Notes: a model not told the origin generated them from the sequence alone. A stretch of 64,000 nt of DNA from Lachnospiraceae bacterium (GCA_017521605.1 JAFXCD010000028.1:1-64000); one strand, 5' to 3'; shown: positions 29,001 through 38,167, numbered from the stretch's first letter. Numbers and translations: made by a program.

Positions 29001-29037
29001 AACAAGGGGCAGTATATAATCTGTATATATTGCCCCT
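29001..29037. terminator. Bidirectional terminator between convergent genes
   Basis: GGGGCA and TGCCCC arms with an inner ATATA-rich stem (29006-29036). Minus-strand transcripts end in TTGTTTTT, the better tail; the plus-strand tail is TGATTATTT. It serves the ABC exporter operon and the ribosome-protection fusion gene. Confidence 0.75.
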
Positions 29038-29058
29038 GATTATTTACCAAAACCGTTC

Positions 29059-31710
29059 CTACTCTTCTTCCTTCTTTAGTAGTTCCTCAAAAGGGAAATA
29101 CCTCTCTCCTGGATTTTCAGCCTTCCACTCAGCCTGCCGCTCCCTGTCCACAGACTGTACTTCCTCAAGGAGTCCCTGGGCTGAAAGTCTGGTGGCGCCC
29201 TGGCCCCAAATTATCATTTGCTCCAAGGCATCAGAGGTAGCTACCGTCACATGGTATTTCCGACCGATTTCGTGGACTGTTTTCTCGATGTATTGGTCCG
29301 CGGTTTCCGCTTCCTTGGTATACACCACATAAATGTTGTGATATTTAGAAACACTTCCGGGATTTCCTTTCACCTTGTAAGCATCGAATACTACTATCAG
29401 TGTATTTTTTATATATCCCTGATAGTTGCACAAAATATCCAAAAGCTTACTTCTTGCCGACTCTATATTGGTCTTTGCCAGTTCCTTTAAATCTTCCCAT
29501 GCAAAGATAATGTTATAGCCATCCACCAACAAATATTCCTTCAGTTTCTCCTGTTTCTTAGAATTGTAAACTACTTCCTTAGGTGGTGCTGTTACCGTAC
29601 GTCTCACCGGTCGGTTCCAGGGATTCTTATCCTTAGCACGATGCCCGTAGGTACGCTCAAAAATCTCTTCTATTTCTTCCTGACTGATAAACCGGTCATC
29701 GTAGGAGGACATGTTTATAGAAAGCTGCTCCGGCTCCCCACATTCTGACTCTTGCCGTTCCGTTCCAACCCAGCCACTGTCCACATGGGCATAGTCTGCC
29801 ACCTGCTGCCAGTCCACATAAAAGCCTGCTCCGTGAGCACAGAATACAGAACCCGTTGGATTCTCTAAATCATGCTCGGAGTCATACCCATAAGCTTCTA
29901 TGATTTCCTCCTCATTATGACAGGGCTGATAACACTTAAACCGACATGCCAGCCTCCCCCTGCCACGGCTATAGGAAATCACCTCTGACTGGTAACCATT
30001 CATATTCACTACCGGTGCTGTGCCGGTTAACACAGATATTTCTCCGTAAGTCTGTGGGTCCTCAAATGTGCCCTTCATCCGTTGGACATCATTCATAGCT
30101 CTTCCTAAACATTCCGTAGGAATCTCCAACGTATATTCATAAACCGGCTCTAACAATCTACACTTGCCACTCTTTAATCCATGACGCACTGCACGATAGG
30201 TAGCCTGACGGAAATCACCGCCTTCTGTATGCTTCAAATGTGCTCTGCCGGCTATCAGAGTAATCTTCATATCCGTAATCTCTGAACCGGTAAGTACGCC
30301 CACATGAACCTTCTCCTCCAGATGGGTCAGTATCAGTCTCTGCCAGTTTTTATCCAGCTCATCCTCGCTGCAATCCGTAGCAAACACAAGACCACTACCG
30401 GCTTCCAAAGGCTCCAACAGTAGATGTACTTCCGCATAATGACGCAGGGGTTCAAAATGGCCGATGCCTTCCACCGGCTCCAGTATGGTTTCCTTATACA
30501 CGATACTTCCATCCCCAAACTCTACCGCCACACCAAATCGCTTCTCAATTATATCCTTTAAAATCTCTACCTGTACTTCCCCCATAACCTGAGCATGAAT
30601 TTCACTACTCTGCTCACGCCACACAATATGAAGCTCAGGAATTTCTTCTTCCAGTACATACAGATTTTTCAGCATTTTGTGGACATCACAACCTTCCGGA
30701 AGTTCTAAACGATAATTTAGTACCGGCACCATCACCGGCGCTTCTCCTTCTCCTACTGCCCCCAGACCCTGTCCACAGAAAGTGTCCGACAAACCGGTAA
30801 CCGCACAGATTCCACCTGCATTTACCACATCTGCCAATTGAAAGGAAGTTCCGTTGTAAATACGTAGTTGGTCCGCTTTCTCTTCACCAATCAGTTGCTT
30901 TACCTTTAATGCACCACCCAATACCTTCAAATGAGTCAGACGGCTTCCATTGTTATCCCGACTGATTTTATAGACTCTGGCCGCAAAATCCTCCCCATAT
31001 TCCGGCAAGGTGGTATACTTCACCATCCCATCCAAAAAGTCTTCTACACCCACACCTTTTAATGCAGAACCAAAGAAACAGGGAAACAGCCTTCTTTTCA
31101 CTATAGCCTTTTTCAGGCTTTCCACCTCTACCATGCCACTTCCCAAATACTGCTCCATCAGCTCTTCCGAACACATAGCCACAGTTTCCAGAACAACATC
31201 GTCTCCTGCTTCAAGCTGTTCAAAATCCACACAATTCTCATCCAGCTTGCATCTCAACTCTTCCAGTAATGCCTCTTTTTCCGTACCGGCCTGGTCCATT
31301 TTGTTTACAAACAAAAACACCGGTATTTCATAACGTTTCAATAGCTTCCACAGCGTCTCTACATGCCCCTGCACACCATCTGCACCACTGATGACCAGTA
31401 ACCCAAAATCCAACACTTGTAGAGTGCGCTCTGTTTCTGCCGAAAAATCCACATGCCCCGGTGTATCCAGCAAAGTAAGTTTTCTATCACCACTTTCCCT
31501 TTTCAAAAGCACCTCTGCCTGCTTGGAGAAAATGGTAATCCCCCTACTCCTTTCCAATTCATGGGAATCCAAAAAAGCATCCCCATGGTCCACACGTCCC
31601 AGCTTACGGATGCCTCCCGATAAATACAATATTTGTTCTGCCAGCGTGGTTTTCCCGGCATCTACATGGGCCAGTATACCCACCACTAATTTTTCAGACT
31701 GTCTGCTCAT
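29059..31710 (-). CDS. EF-G-like ribosome-protection GTPase fused to Rae1/YacP-type NYN ribonuclease
   Basis: 883 residues. About 1-650 follow the Tet(M)/EF-G layout: G1 AHVDAGKTTL (14-23), G3 DTPGHVDF, G4 NKMDQ, G5 SALKG, then domains II-V (GRAHLKHTEGGDFRQATYRAVRHGL, PVYEYTLEIPTECLGRAMNDVQ). A variable linker leads at about 725 to an NYN/PIN-like domain: LVDGYN (Asp730), VVFDAYK (Asp776), EAETADQYIE (Asp805), ATSD (Asp827), GQGATRLSAQGLLEEV. This closely follows B. subtilis Rae1 (YacP), which cuts mRNA in the ribosomal A site. The predicted protein could bring a nuclease to the A site with a translational GTPase. Tetracycline resistance cannot be assumed. SD GAGAGGAAA precedes ATG 31710. Confidence 0.9.
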   Translation of the reverse strand: MSRQSEKLVVGILAHVDAGKTTLAEQILYLSGGIRKLGRVDHGDAFLDSHELERSRGITIFSKQAEVLLKRESGDRKLTLLDTPGHVDFSAETERTLQVLDFGLLVISGADGVQGHVETLWKLLKRYEIPVFLFVNKMDQAGTEKEALLEELRCKLDENCVDFEQLEAGDDVVLETVAMCSEELMEQYLGSGMVEVESLKKAIVKRRLFPCFFGSALKGVGVEDFLDGMVKYTTLPEYGEDFAARVYKISRDNNGSRLTHLKVLGGALKVKQLIGEEKADQLRIYNGTSFQLADVVNAGGICAVTGLSDTFCGQGLGAVGEGEAPVMVPVLNYRLELPEGCDVHKMLKNLYVLEEEIPELHIVWREQSSEIHAQVMGEVQVEILKDIIEKRFGVAVEFGDGSIVYKETILEPVEGIGHFEPLRHYAEVHLLLEPLEAGSGLVFATDCSEDELDKNWQRLILTHLEEKVHVGVLTGSEITDMKITLIAGRAHLKHTEGGDFRQATYRAVRHGLKSGKCRLLEPVYEYTLEIPTECLGRAMNDVQRMKGTFEDPQTYGEISVLTGTAPVVNMNGYQSEVISYSRGRGRLACRFKCYQPCHNEEEIIEAYGYDSEHDLENPTGSVFCAHGAGFYVDWQQVADYAHVDSGWVGTERQESECGEPEQLSINMSSYDDRFISQEEIEEIFERTYGHRAKDKNPWNRPVRRTVTAPPKEVVYNSKKQEKLKEYLLVDGYNIIFAWEDLKELAKTNIESARSKLLDILCNYQGYIKNTLIVVFDAYKVKGNPGSVSKYHNIYVVYTKEAETADQYIEKTVHEIGRKYHVTVATSDALEQMIIWGQGATRLSAQGLLEEVQSVDRERQAEWKAENPGERYFPFEELLKKEEE

Positions 31711-31732
31711 GATTTCCTCTCATACATAATTT

Positions 31733-31768
31733 ACCCAAGACCCTGATAAATACTAACCAAAGTCTTGG
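31733..31768 (-). terminator. Hairpin between the LUD gene and the GTPase-nuclease gene
   Basis: ACCCAAGAC and GTCTTGGGT (9-bp arms) across a long AT-rich loop. Only a weak T-content follows on the minus strand, so read-through into the fusion gene is possible. Confidence 0.4.
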
Positions 31769-31780
31769 GTATCCTTTTTC

Positions 31781-32419
31781 TTAGAATCCTAAATCCTCTC
31801 CTACCAGTACCACCTTGATTCTGCCTTCGTGACGAGAGAAACGTGTTACCAGAAACTGACAACAAATGGTATCCTTGGACATACAGTTGGCACAGGAACC
31901 GCTTTTCTTACAGGGAGTGTCCAAATCAAATCTCTGAGCGTTAATAGGTGCTGCCTCATTTCTCGCACGGGAAATAGCTGCATCCACATCCTTAACCACC
32001 TTGTTCATACCTACTACCATAATCACATGGGTTGGACCATATGCAATGGCCGCCACACGATTAGAATTTCCATCAATATTAACCAAAATACCATCCTCTG
32101 TAATGGCATTGGAGCTGCATAAATAATAATCACATCCAAAGGTCTGGATTTCTACCTGACGCTTTTCGATAGGGTTCTTGCAATTCTCTCTGTCAAACAC
32201 TACATAATCGCCGGTTTTTGCCACAACCTTTAAACCCACCTCATCCACAGATGCGGAGCCTCCCCAACCAATACTGCTACCTCTGGGAATCAGGGAGAAT
32301 ACCTTTTTTAAAGCTTCCTCCTTGTTTTTCACATAATATCCTTCCATATTACGTGACTGCAGACCTTTAATCACCTTTTCTGCCAATAGTTTGTTGCGTT
32401 TTGTCTTGTTCTGGTCCAT
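31781..32419 (-). CDS. LUD-domain (LutC/YkgG-like) protein
   Basis: 212 residues of the LUD superfamily, related to lactate-utilisation protein C: PRGSSIGWGGSASVDEVGL, CDYYLCSSNAITEDGILVNIDGNSNRVAAIAYGP and VVGMNKVV are the recognisable blocks. The C-terminal cluster CKKSGSCANCMSKDTICC is Cys-rich and may bind a metal or Fe-S cluster, unlike plain LutC. It lies 12 bp after the MotB-like gene on the same strand, possibly co-transcribed. lutA/lutB partners are absent, so a lactate role is not supported here. Confidence 0.88.
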   Translation of the reverse strand: MDQNKTKRNKLLAEKVIKGLQSRNMEGYYVKNKEEALKKVFSLIPRGSSIGWGGSASVDEVGLKVVAKTGDYVVFDRENCKNPIEKRQVEIQTFGCDYYLCSSNAITEDGILVNIDGNSNRVAAIAYGPTHVIMVVGMNKVVKDVDAAISRARNEAAPINAQRFDLDTPCKKSGSCANCMSKDTICCQFLVTRFSRHEGRIKVVLVGEDLGF

Positions 32420-32431
32420 TTGTAAGCTCCT

Positions 32432-33358
32432 TTACTGTCCTAATATTTCTGCTATTTTTTCTATCATTTCATCTTCCTTCAAACGGAACTTGATTTCCAC
32501 TCGTCTGGAAGCTTCCATATCAATTACTTGGGAATTGGTTTTATATACCGGTGAACTGAAGGAACGTCCATTTACTGTCAGCATGGTTTGCAGACGGGCA
32601 ATCTGTGATTCATTCAGTCCGTTCTTTTGATCCAGACAAAACTGTGCTACTGCCATGGCACGCTCTGTGGAAAGCTCCATATTGGTCTTATAGCTTCCGG
32701 AGGTGTCAGTATGTCCTTCAATAATAATCTCAGCAATATAATCCTTGTATGCATCCTGTAACAAAACATCCAGATAAACAGGTATAATCTCCTTTAAGGA
32801 CTCCTTACTTGGGTCCGTCAGTGTGGACTTACCATATTCAAATAATACGTCGGAAGAAAAGGTAATAGAACCGTTCACCGGATCCACTCTCATACTGGAA
32901 TTATTAAACTTGCTCTGCAACTCACCGATAATATCCGTTCGAATTCCTACGATATTTTTCAGCTCTGTTTTCGTATAAGCCAGCTCTGCCTTTGCATTAT
33001 CAATTTCCAAATAAGCAGCATCCAACTCTTCCTTGGTCAGCTGTGCTGCCTGATAAGCATCCTGCAGCTTAATCAGTGAATTCTCCAACTCTGTTTTTGA
33101 GGCATCAATCTCCAGCCGGTAGCTCTCAAGATCCAGCTTGGCCAGCTCCAGCTCGTCCGAAGCTGCTTTCAGGGCAATGGAAGCCTTGTCCAGTTTCGTC
33201 TGCGTCAACTCCAGAGTGTTGGTCTTTTGCTTGTAAATTGCTAATGTAATAGCAATAATCAATATAAATATTAATAGCAATGCCGCCATCATGTCTGAGT
33301 AAGACTGCCAATAGCTTTCCTCTCCATAAGCGGCTTTACTTCTTCTGTTCTTTCTCAT
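32432..33358 (-). CDS. MotB/ZorB-like protein with OmpA peptidoglycan-binding domain
   Basis: 308 residues from ATG 33358. A cytoplasmic N-terminus leads to one membrane helix (MMAALLLIFILIIAITLAIY) with Asp22 in SYSDMM, where MotB-type stators carry the ion-binding Asp. A long coiled coil follows (about 45-150, heptads rich in Leu/Glu/Lys). The OmpA-like domain is at about 170-300 (SDVLFEYGKSTL, IIEGHTDTSGSYKTNMELSTERAMAV). It is 36 bp after the MotA-like gene. Flagellar genes are absent nearby. The periplasmic-equivalent coiled coil is longer than in MotB. Confidence 0.85.
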   Translation of the reverse strand: MRKNRRSKAAYGEESYWQSYSDMMAALLLIFILIIAITLAIYKQKTNTLELTQTKLDKASIALKAASDELELAKLDLESYRLEIDASKTELENSLIKLQDAYQAAQLTKEELDAAYLEIDNAKAELAYTKTELKNIVGIRTDIIGELQSKFNNSSMRVDPVNGSITFSSDVLFEYGKSTLTDPSKESLKEIIPVYLDVLLQDAYKDYIAEIIIEGHTDTSGSYKTNMELSTERAMAVAQFCLDQKNGLNESQIARLQTMLTVNGRSFSSPVYKTNSQVIDMEASRRVEIKFRLKEDEMIEKIAEILGQ

Positions 33359-33394
33359 AAAGCCTCTCAATCTGCTGCAAATGTGCAACTGCTT

Positions 33395-34546
33395 CTACAC
33401 GTCCTTCAATAGACCGAAGGTATACAACTGACTGCTGATTTCATCATTAATGGTATCGCAGGTCTCATCAATCTTTTCCTGCTGAGCCTTTAACTCTCTT
33501 GCCAGAGCCTCCTGGTTCGCCATAGTGGTCTCCAGGGTTTGCTGTAAGGTCAGGCTGGCACCTAAAAGCTGTCTGGTGGTATCTTCCATACTCTTGTAAT
33601 TTTCTGCATAAATCTGCTGTGCATCGCAAGCCTTGGAAAGAGTATTACCCAGCTTAGCGAAATCACTTCCCATGCTTTGTTCCAGCTGCTGCAGAAACTG
33701 ATGTACAATCACTTCCACCCCTCTGGTCTGTTCCATGGCATTCCCCTGCAACAGTTCTGTAATCTGCTTCAAATAATTGGCGGTATTAGCCTGATATATC
33801 AGCATGGCTTTGCTGTTTTCATCAGCAGTAACCACTACCGGCTCCACACACTCCCTGAAGCAGTCCAAAAACTCTGCCAGCTTTTCATAGGCATCGGACA
33901 TAATTCCACGATACACAAATGTAAAAATCAGCGAGAAGAAAATACCATACACCGAGGTATGGAAGGCCACCTTCATACCTTCCAGTAAAGGTCCGATATT
34001 CTCTGAAATGGTATAAATATCATTTCCGCTAAAGGAACCTAAACCGATGGATAAACCAATAAAGGTACCCAGAATACCTAATCCTGTCATAGTGCCGGAA
34101 ATAGCTGAATTAAAATAGGTTTTACCTACTCTGTTAATCACTTCTTCATTAATATAATCTTCAATATCGCAACCACCTACCATACCACGCTTAGTGTAAT
34201 AGTTTCTCATACGCTTCTGATAACGCAGGAATGCATCATCCAATACTTCATCCCCGAAAGGTTGTTTTTTCTTTGCATACTCTTCCCAAAGCTTGTGATT
34301 ACCGGAATCATAAGCCTTATAAATCTGATCCGTTACCAACAACAAAGAATCTGTACAACGATTCAAGCGAATAAAGCTAATTGTAGAAATTAGAAATAAA
34401 ATACCGATAATCACCAAAAAACCAATATTAATCACTAAATTCCACGGATCTGTTGCCTGTCCCGTAAAAATCCCATTGATGTACAAAATTACAATCACCA
34501 TTGCTATGTACATTAAAAACAGAAAATAATACAGTTTGTTTTTCAT
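33395..34546 (-). CDS. MotA/TolQ/ExbB-like (ZorA-like) channel protein
   Basis: 383 residues. Membrane segments at about 6-25 and 38-60 are followed by a soluble stretch and two conserved helices at about 150-225: SAISGTMTGLGILGTFIGLSIGLGSF and VAFHTSVYGIFFSLIFTFVYRGI, the MotA/ExbB signature region. The C-terminal 150 residues are a predicted cytoplasmic coiled coil. This architecture, with the OmpA-type partner directly downstream, recalls ZorA/ZorB of Zorya defence systems and other non-flagellar ion-driven motors. No zorC, zorD or zorE homologue is visible. SD AAAGGAGGAG is strong. Confidence 0.85.
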   Translation of the reverse strand: MKNKLYYFLFLMYIAMVIVILYINGIFTGQATDPWNLVINIGFLVIIGILFLISTISFIRLNRCTDSLLLVTDQIYKAYDSGNHKLWEEYAKKKQPFGDEVLDDAFLRYQKRMRNYYTKRGMVGGCDIEDYINEEVINRVGKTYFNSAISGTMTGLGILGTFIGLSIGLGSFSGNDIYTISENIGPLLEGMKVAFHTSVYGIFFSLIFTFVYRGIMSDAYEKLAEFLDCFRECVEPVVVTADENSKAMLIYQANTANYLKQITELLQGNAMEQTRGVEVIVHQFLQQLEQSMGSDFAKLGNTLSKACDAQQIYAENYKSMEDTTRQLLGASLTLQQTLETTMANQEALARELKAQQEKIDETCDTINDEISSQLYTFGLLKDV

Positions 34547-34562
34547 AACTCTCCTCCTTTAC

Positions 34563-34587
34563 AAAAAAAGTGCCCCCCGGCACTTTT
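34563..34587 (-). terminator. Rho-independent terminator between the HEQEH protein and motor genes
   Basis: On the minus strand AAAAGTGCC pairs with GGCACTTTT across a 4-nt loop, with a run of seven T. It ends the 34595 gene just before the MotA-like ribosome binding site. Confidence 0.9.
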
Positions 34588-34594
34588 CCTTGTG

Positions 34595-35059
34595 TTAACA
34601 ATCCTTGTCCACATGGTTTCCCTTAAATGCCTCTGCCTGTAATGCCTTATTATTCTTTCCATAAGGATTGTCTTCACGGTATTGAATCTTAGTGGTGGTG
34701 GTGCCCCCTGCCACATAGCTTCTGCCACATTCCGGACAAATAGCTGTCTGCAAACGCACACTTGCCTGCAATACCTTGCCCTCCCCCTTTGTAGCTTTTT
34801 TATATGCATTGGATACATGTTCCTGCTCATGGGAACGTACTGTAGCTGCTGAAGCTTCCGGCGAAATATGGGACGGAGCCTTAAAACTTACCATTTCGTC
34901 GGAGCCATCCTGATATTTCCGTTCCTTACAGGTCTGGCATTCAGCCTTTTGTGTTCCCTGCACTTTACCGGTGGTCTTCTCATGCTCCACACCCATAGGT
35001 GCCATCACACCCTGTACCTGTGGATTCATAGAAATATAACCATTTCCCTCAATTCTCAT
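34595..35059 (-). CDS. Small protein with HEQEH zinc-protease-like motif
   Basis: 154 residues, hydrophilic, no signal peptide. The motif ATVRSHEQEHVSNAYKKA contains HExxH, as in SprA-related and zincin-like proteins. A CxxC pair (CQTCKERK) and CPECGRSYVAGGTTTTK add possible metal sites. The protease call rests on HExxH alone; a third ligand could not be identified. SD GGAAGGAGGAG precedes ATG 35059. It is separated from the motor genes by a terminator. Confidence 0.7.
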   Translation of the reverse strand: MRIEGNGYISMNPQVQGVMAPMGVEHEKTTGKVQGTQKAECQTCKERKYQDGSDEMVSFKAPSHISPEASAATVRSHEQEHVSNAYKKATKGEGKVLQASVRLQTAICPECGRSYVAGGTTTTKIQYREDNPYGKNNKALQAEAFKGNHVDKDC

Positions 35060-35188
35060 ACGGCTCCTCCTTCCTTGGTTATGTCATTTTTCTTTTCGAC
35101 TAAATTATAACATTTCTGTACTACTATTTTAACATATTTATAGAATTTTAACAATTGAATTTCCATACAATAATCGGATACTTCTATC

Positions 35189-35518
35189 CTACTCCACCAA
35201 TTTATCATAATAAGTATACAGCTTCTGCACACCATTCTCTAATATGTAGTAATGTCTGATGTAAGGCACCAGCAAAATGATTAACAATCCGCTTAGTAAC
35301 AATAATCCAATCTGTGCCAGTGACAGAAAAGTAAAAATGGATATAACAGTCAATAAAGCAAAAGTAACCGTCACAATTAAATGAATCAATCTCTCATGCT
35401 GGAAAAACTGAATCTGTATGAGCATTTTAGCGGCCATACATTCACGTTCTTCTTCTGTCAGCTCATCTGTTTTCAGTGCTTCCATATACTGTAGATAATC
35501 CTTCAATCTTTTTTCCAT
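35189..35518 (-). CDS. Small two-helix membrane protein
   Basis: 109 residues: a charged N-terminal helix (MEKRLKDYLQYMEALKTDELTEEERE, in part), two adjacent membrane segments (LIVTVTFALLTVISIFTFL and IGLLLLSGLLIILLVPYI) and a short tail. Monocistronic. No family recognised. Confidence 0.7.
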   Translation of the reverse strand: MEKRLKDYLQYMEALKTDELTEEERECMAAKMLIQIQFFQHERLIHLIVTVTFALLTVISIFTFLSLAQIGLLLLSGLLIILLVPYIRHYYILENGVQKLYTYYDKLVE

Positions 35519-35692
35519 AACCTATCCACCCTTTCCTGCCGCTTCTGCGTCGTATGGTTTTCTCTTCGCGTATATTATATCATATTTCTCTTTCTTTTTC
35601 ACCTATCCTGTGCTATGATTATAAATGTTACAATTTTATTACAAATGGTCACCTTGTTTATCTGCCAAAACTTGAAATCATATGGAGTTTAT

Positions 35693-36775
35693 ATGAAGAG
35701 AATTTTGCAATATTATCTGCCACTTTATATATCAATGGCTTTCCTTACCATAATTCCTCAAGAATATTTACCAAGAATAGATGCTTTCTCCTTTGTTTCC
35801 GAGCATCAGGATTTATTGCCTCCACCGAAGCCAAAACAACCTGAGTTTGCCATCGCACAGGTAAACGATTATGTGAATGTCCGCTCACTCCCCTGCACAG
35901 ATGGGGAAGTTGTAGGTACTCTTGTAAACAATGCTGTGGCTGAAATTCAGGCAACTGCCGGCGAAAATGGGGATTGGTTTCAGATTGTTTCCGGCAATTT
36001 AACCGGCTATATCAAAGCAGAATACTTCCTCTTTGGAGAAGAAGCTGATATCTTATTGGAGCAATCCGTCTGCACCTATGCCACCATTTTGGCAGATCAA
36101 TTAAATGTGCGCAAAGAAGCCTCTTCCTCCGCTCAAAAAAGTGGTTATCTGAAAACTGGTGAACAAGTTCTGGTTTTGGAAGATTTGGGAGAATGGCTTC
36201 TCATTAGGTATACGGATACCATAGACGGTTACATTGCAAAAGAATATACCCAACTGACAGAAAGCTATATTTATGCCCAGTCTATAGAAGAAGCCAAAGA
36301 AGAAAAAGCACTTTATAATACCCGTCGCAGCCGTATACAGACCACCCGGTATGTTAAGCCGGAAAATACCAATATTACTTTCCCGGTTACCACTTACACC
36401 AGTAACGAAGAACTGCGAAAGGCAATCGTAGAAAACGCCATGCAGTATCTGGGAAACAAATACGTGCACGGCGGCAACAGCTTACAAACCGGTACGGACT
36501 GTTCCGGCTTTACTATGTTACTTTTTGCAGAGTATGGTTATTCCATCAGCCGTACTCCCCAAGGCCAGCTGGAAAAAGCCGGTCGTAGCATCGACTATAG
36601 TGAGATCCAGCCGGGAGACATTATCTGCTATACCTCCAACGGCTCCACCTGTACTCATGTAGCCCTTTATATTGGGGATGGTCAGATTATTCATGCCGCC
36701 AATTCCCGTAAGGGCGTAGTTATTTATAATGCAGATTATGATACTATTATGGGTATCAAAAATGTTATTGATTAA
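35693..36775 (+). CDS. Secreted SH3-domain NlpC/P60 endopeptidase (second copy)
   Basis: 360 residues from ATG 35693 (GGAG with 6-nt spacing). A hydrophobic N-terminus (ILQYYLPLYISMAFLTII) serves as signal or anchor. Two SH3 domains (about 55-115 and 130-195), a short linker, and an NlpC/P60 domain follow, with Cys270 in TDCSGF, His322 in THVALYIG and His334 in IIHAAN. It cleaves peptidoglycan stem peptides. It is a paralogue of 7911-9020 but lacks the long Glu/Arg linker and has TCTH instead of SGH before the first His. It overlaps the convergent capA-like stop by 4 bp. Confidence 0.94.
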   Translation: MKRILQYYLPLYISMAFLTIIPQEYLPRIDAFSFVSEHQDLLPPPKPKQPEFAIAQVNDYVNVRSLPCTDGEVVGTLVNNAVAEIQATAGENGDWFQIVSGNLTGYIKAEYFLFGEEADILLEQSVCTYATILADQLNVRKEASSSAQKSGYLKTGEQVLVLEDLGEWLLIRYTDTIDGYIAKEYTQLTESYIYAQSIEEAKEEKALYNTRRSRIQTTRYVKPENTNITFPVTTYTSNEELRKAIVENAMQYLGNKYVHGGNSLQTGTDCSGFTMLLFAEYGYSISRTPQGQLEKAGRSIDYSEIQPGDIICYTSNGSTCTHVALYIGDGQIIHAANSRKGVVIYNADYDTIMGIKNVID

Positions 36776-38079
36776 TCCCCCAAAATTTGGTCAGATGTCA
36801 GAATCTGACCCTCAAACACTTCGTTCGTCCACTTTTGCAGGTCGCTTAACCGTAATTTAACACCTCCATAGGTCTTAATACCATGGGAAGCGGCCTGTTC
36901 TTCAGTATAATCCTCCAGGATGTAAACACTTTCCATACGCACCGGCATGGCATTATAATGGCACACCAGAGGTATCACACCGGTTTCCTCCACCTCTATG
37001 AATGGACCTTCTTCATCCACATGAATAGTGACCCAGGCCATGGCTTCCAGCATGCAGAGTGCCTGTTTCTGTGTAGATACATAATTCCCTAAAGAATAAT
37101 AACAAAGGGATTTATTACCATTTTCAGCTTCTACCCATTCCACAGGCTGCACCACATGAGGATGAGTTCCGATAATAATATCCGCTCCGGCCTCCGTCAT
37201 CTGGCGGGCAAATTTCTCCTGATACTTGGAAGGTGTAGTGGTATATTCCGTACCCCAATGAGGACAAACTACTACAAAATCAACCAACTTGTCTGCTTCT
37301 GCTATCTCTACCAAAACTTCTTCCCGCAAAGTAGTAAAATCAATCATTCGAGATTTAGGATTATAATCACAAAGCATATCCATATGCCCCTCATATTCCT
37401 TAGGAAAACTACCCATATTGGGTGCATAGGTATAGTTTAATATGGCAAAGGTAACTCCTTCTATCTCCAGTACTTTTATTTTATCAGTACTATCACCTTC
37501 CGAAACCGTATCCTTGCCATCGATTCCTGCAACCAGTATTTGCGGATACTGGCGCCAATAATCCACACAATTTAAGATGCCCTTTAGCCCTTTATCTGCC
37601 GTATGATTGGAGGAATGCAGCACCACATTGAAGCCTGCATCCACAATAGCATCTCCCACCTCTGTAGGAGAATTAAAATGAGGATAACCGGAAAAGCCCA
37701 ATTGATTACCTCCCAGGATGGTCTCCTGGTTAATCATCTTCACTTCTGCTTCTGTTAGGAAATCCTCTATTCCTTCAAACAAAAAGTCATAATTGTAACT
37801 GCCATCCTCCTGCTTACCGGTGGCAACAATCCCCATATGCATAAGATTATCGCCTACCATCATCAGGTTAATATCATACTCCGGAAAAGGTGTAGGGGTA
37901 GGTATAGGTGTTGCAGTAGGCTCTGGAGTGGGTTCCGGGGTAGCAATAGGTTCCTGCTCCACCTCCACAACGTCTTCCTGTAACGCACTACTCTCTGTAC
38001 TCTTACCACAGCCGGTCAACACCACTAATATTATGTATAAAATTGCCATGTTAATCACTTTATGTCGTCTATTCATCAT
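36772..38079 (-). CDS. CapA-family lipoprotein
   Basis: About 435 residues from ATG 38079 (GGAGG upstream). The signal peptide ends in lipobox VLTGC, then comes a Pro/Thr-rich linker (PEPTPEPTATPIPTPTPFP). The CapA-like metallophosphoesterase-type domain has INLMMVGDNLMH, MINQETILGG, SSNHTADKG, VCPHWGTEY and IIGTHPHVVQP. CapA proteins take part in poly-gamma-glutamate capsule synthesis or retention. capB and capC are not nearby, so a capsule role is uncertain. Stop codons overlap those of the convergent NlpC gene. Confidence 0.92.
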   Translation of the reverse strand: MMNRRHKVINMAILYIILVVLTGCGKSTESSALQEDVVEVEQEPIATPEPTPEPTATPIPTPTPFPEYDINLMMVGDNLMHMGIVATGKQEDGSYNYDFLFEGIEDFLTEAEVKMINQETILGGNQLGFSGYPHFNSPTEVGDAIVDAGFNVVLHSSNHTADKGLKGILNCVDYWRQYPQILVAGIDGKDTVSEGDSTDKIKVLEIEGVTFAILNYTYAPNMGSFPKEYEGHMDMLCDYNPKSRMIDFTTLREEVLVEIAEADKLVDFVVVCPHWGTEYTTTPSKYQEKFARQMTEAGADIIIGTHPHVVQPVEWVEAENGNKSLCYYSLGNYVSTQKQALCMLEAMAWVTIHVDEEGPFIEVEETGVIPLVCHYNAMPVRMESVYILEDYTEEQAASHGIKTYGGVKLRLSDLQKWTNEVFEGQILTSDQILGD

Positions 38080-38167
38080 TATCCTCCGGTATTTACACAA
38101 TTTCTGGCGGAATCTATCATCCTCTGTTTCCTCTACTGTACCACAAAAAATCACTCAGGCAATTTGA

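Noticed and set aside
29059-31710. Calling the gene a tetracycline-resistance determinant
   Set aside because: The domain layout is Tet(M)-like, but the C-terminal nuclease and overall divergence make resistance unproven.
31781-32419. Part of a lactate-utilisation (lutABC) operon
   Set aside because: lutA and lutB are absent and the Cys-rich C-terminus differs from LutC.
32432-34546. A complete Zorya defence system
   Set aside because: No ZorC, ZorD helicase or ZorE nuclease is encoded next to the pair.
36772-36775. Shared terminator at the NlpC/CapA-like convergent overlap
   Set aside because: The stops overlap by 4 bp but no inverted repeat or T-run is present there.
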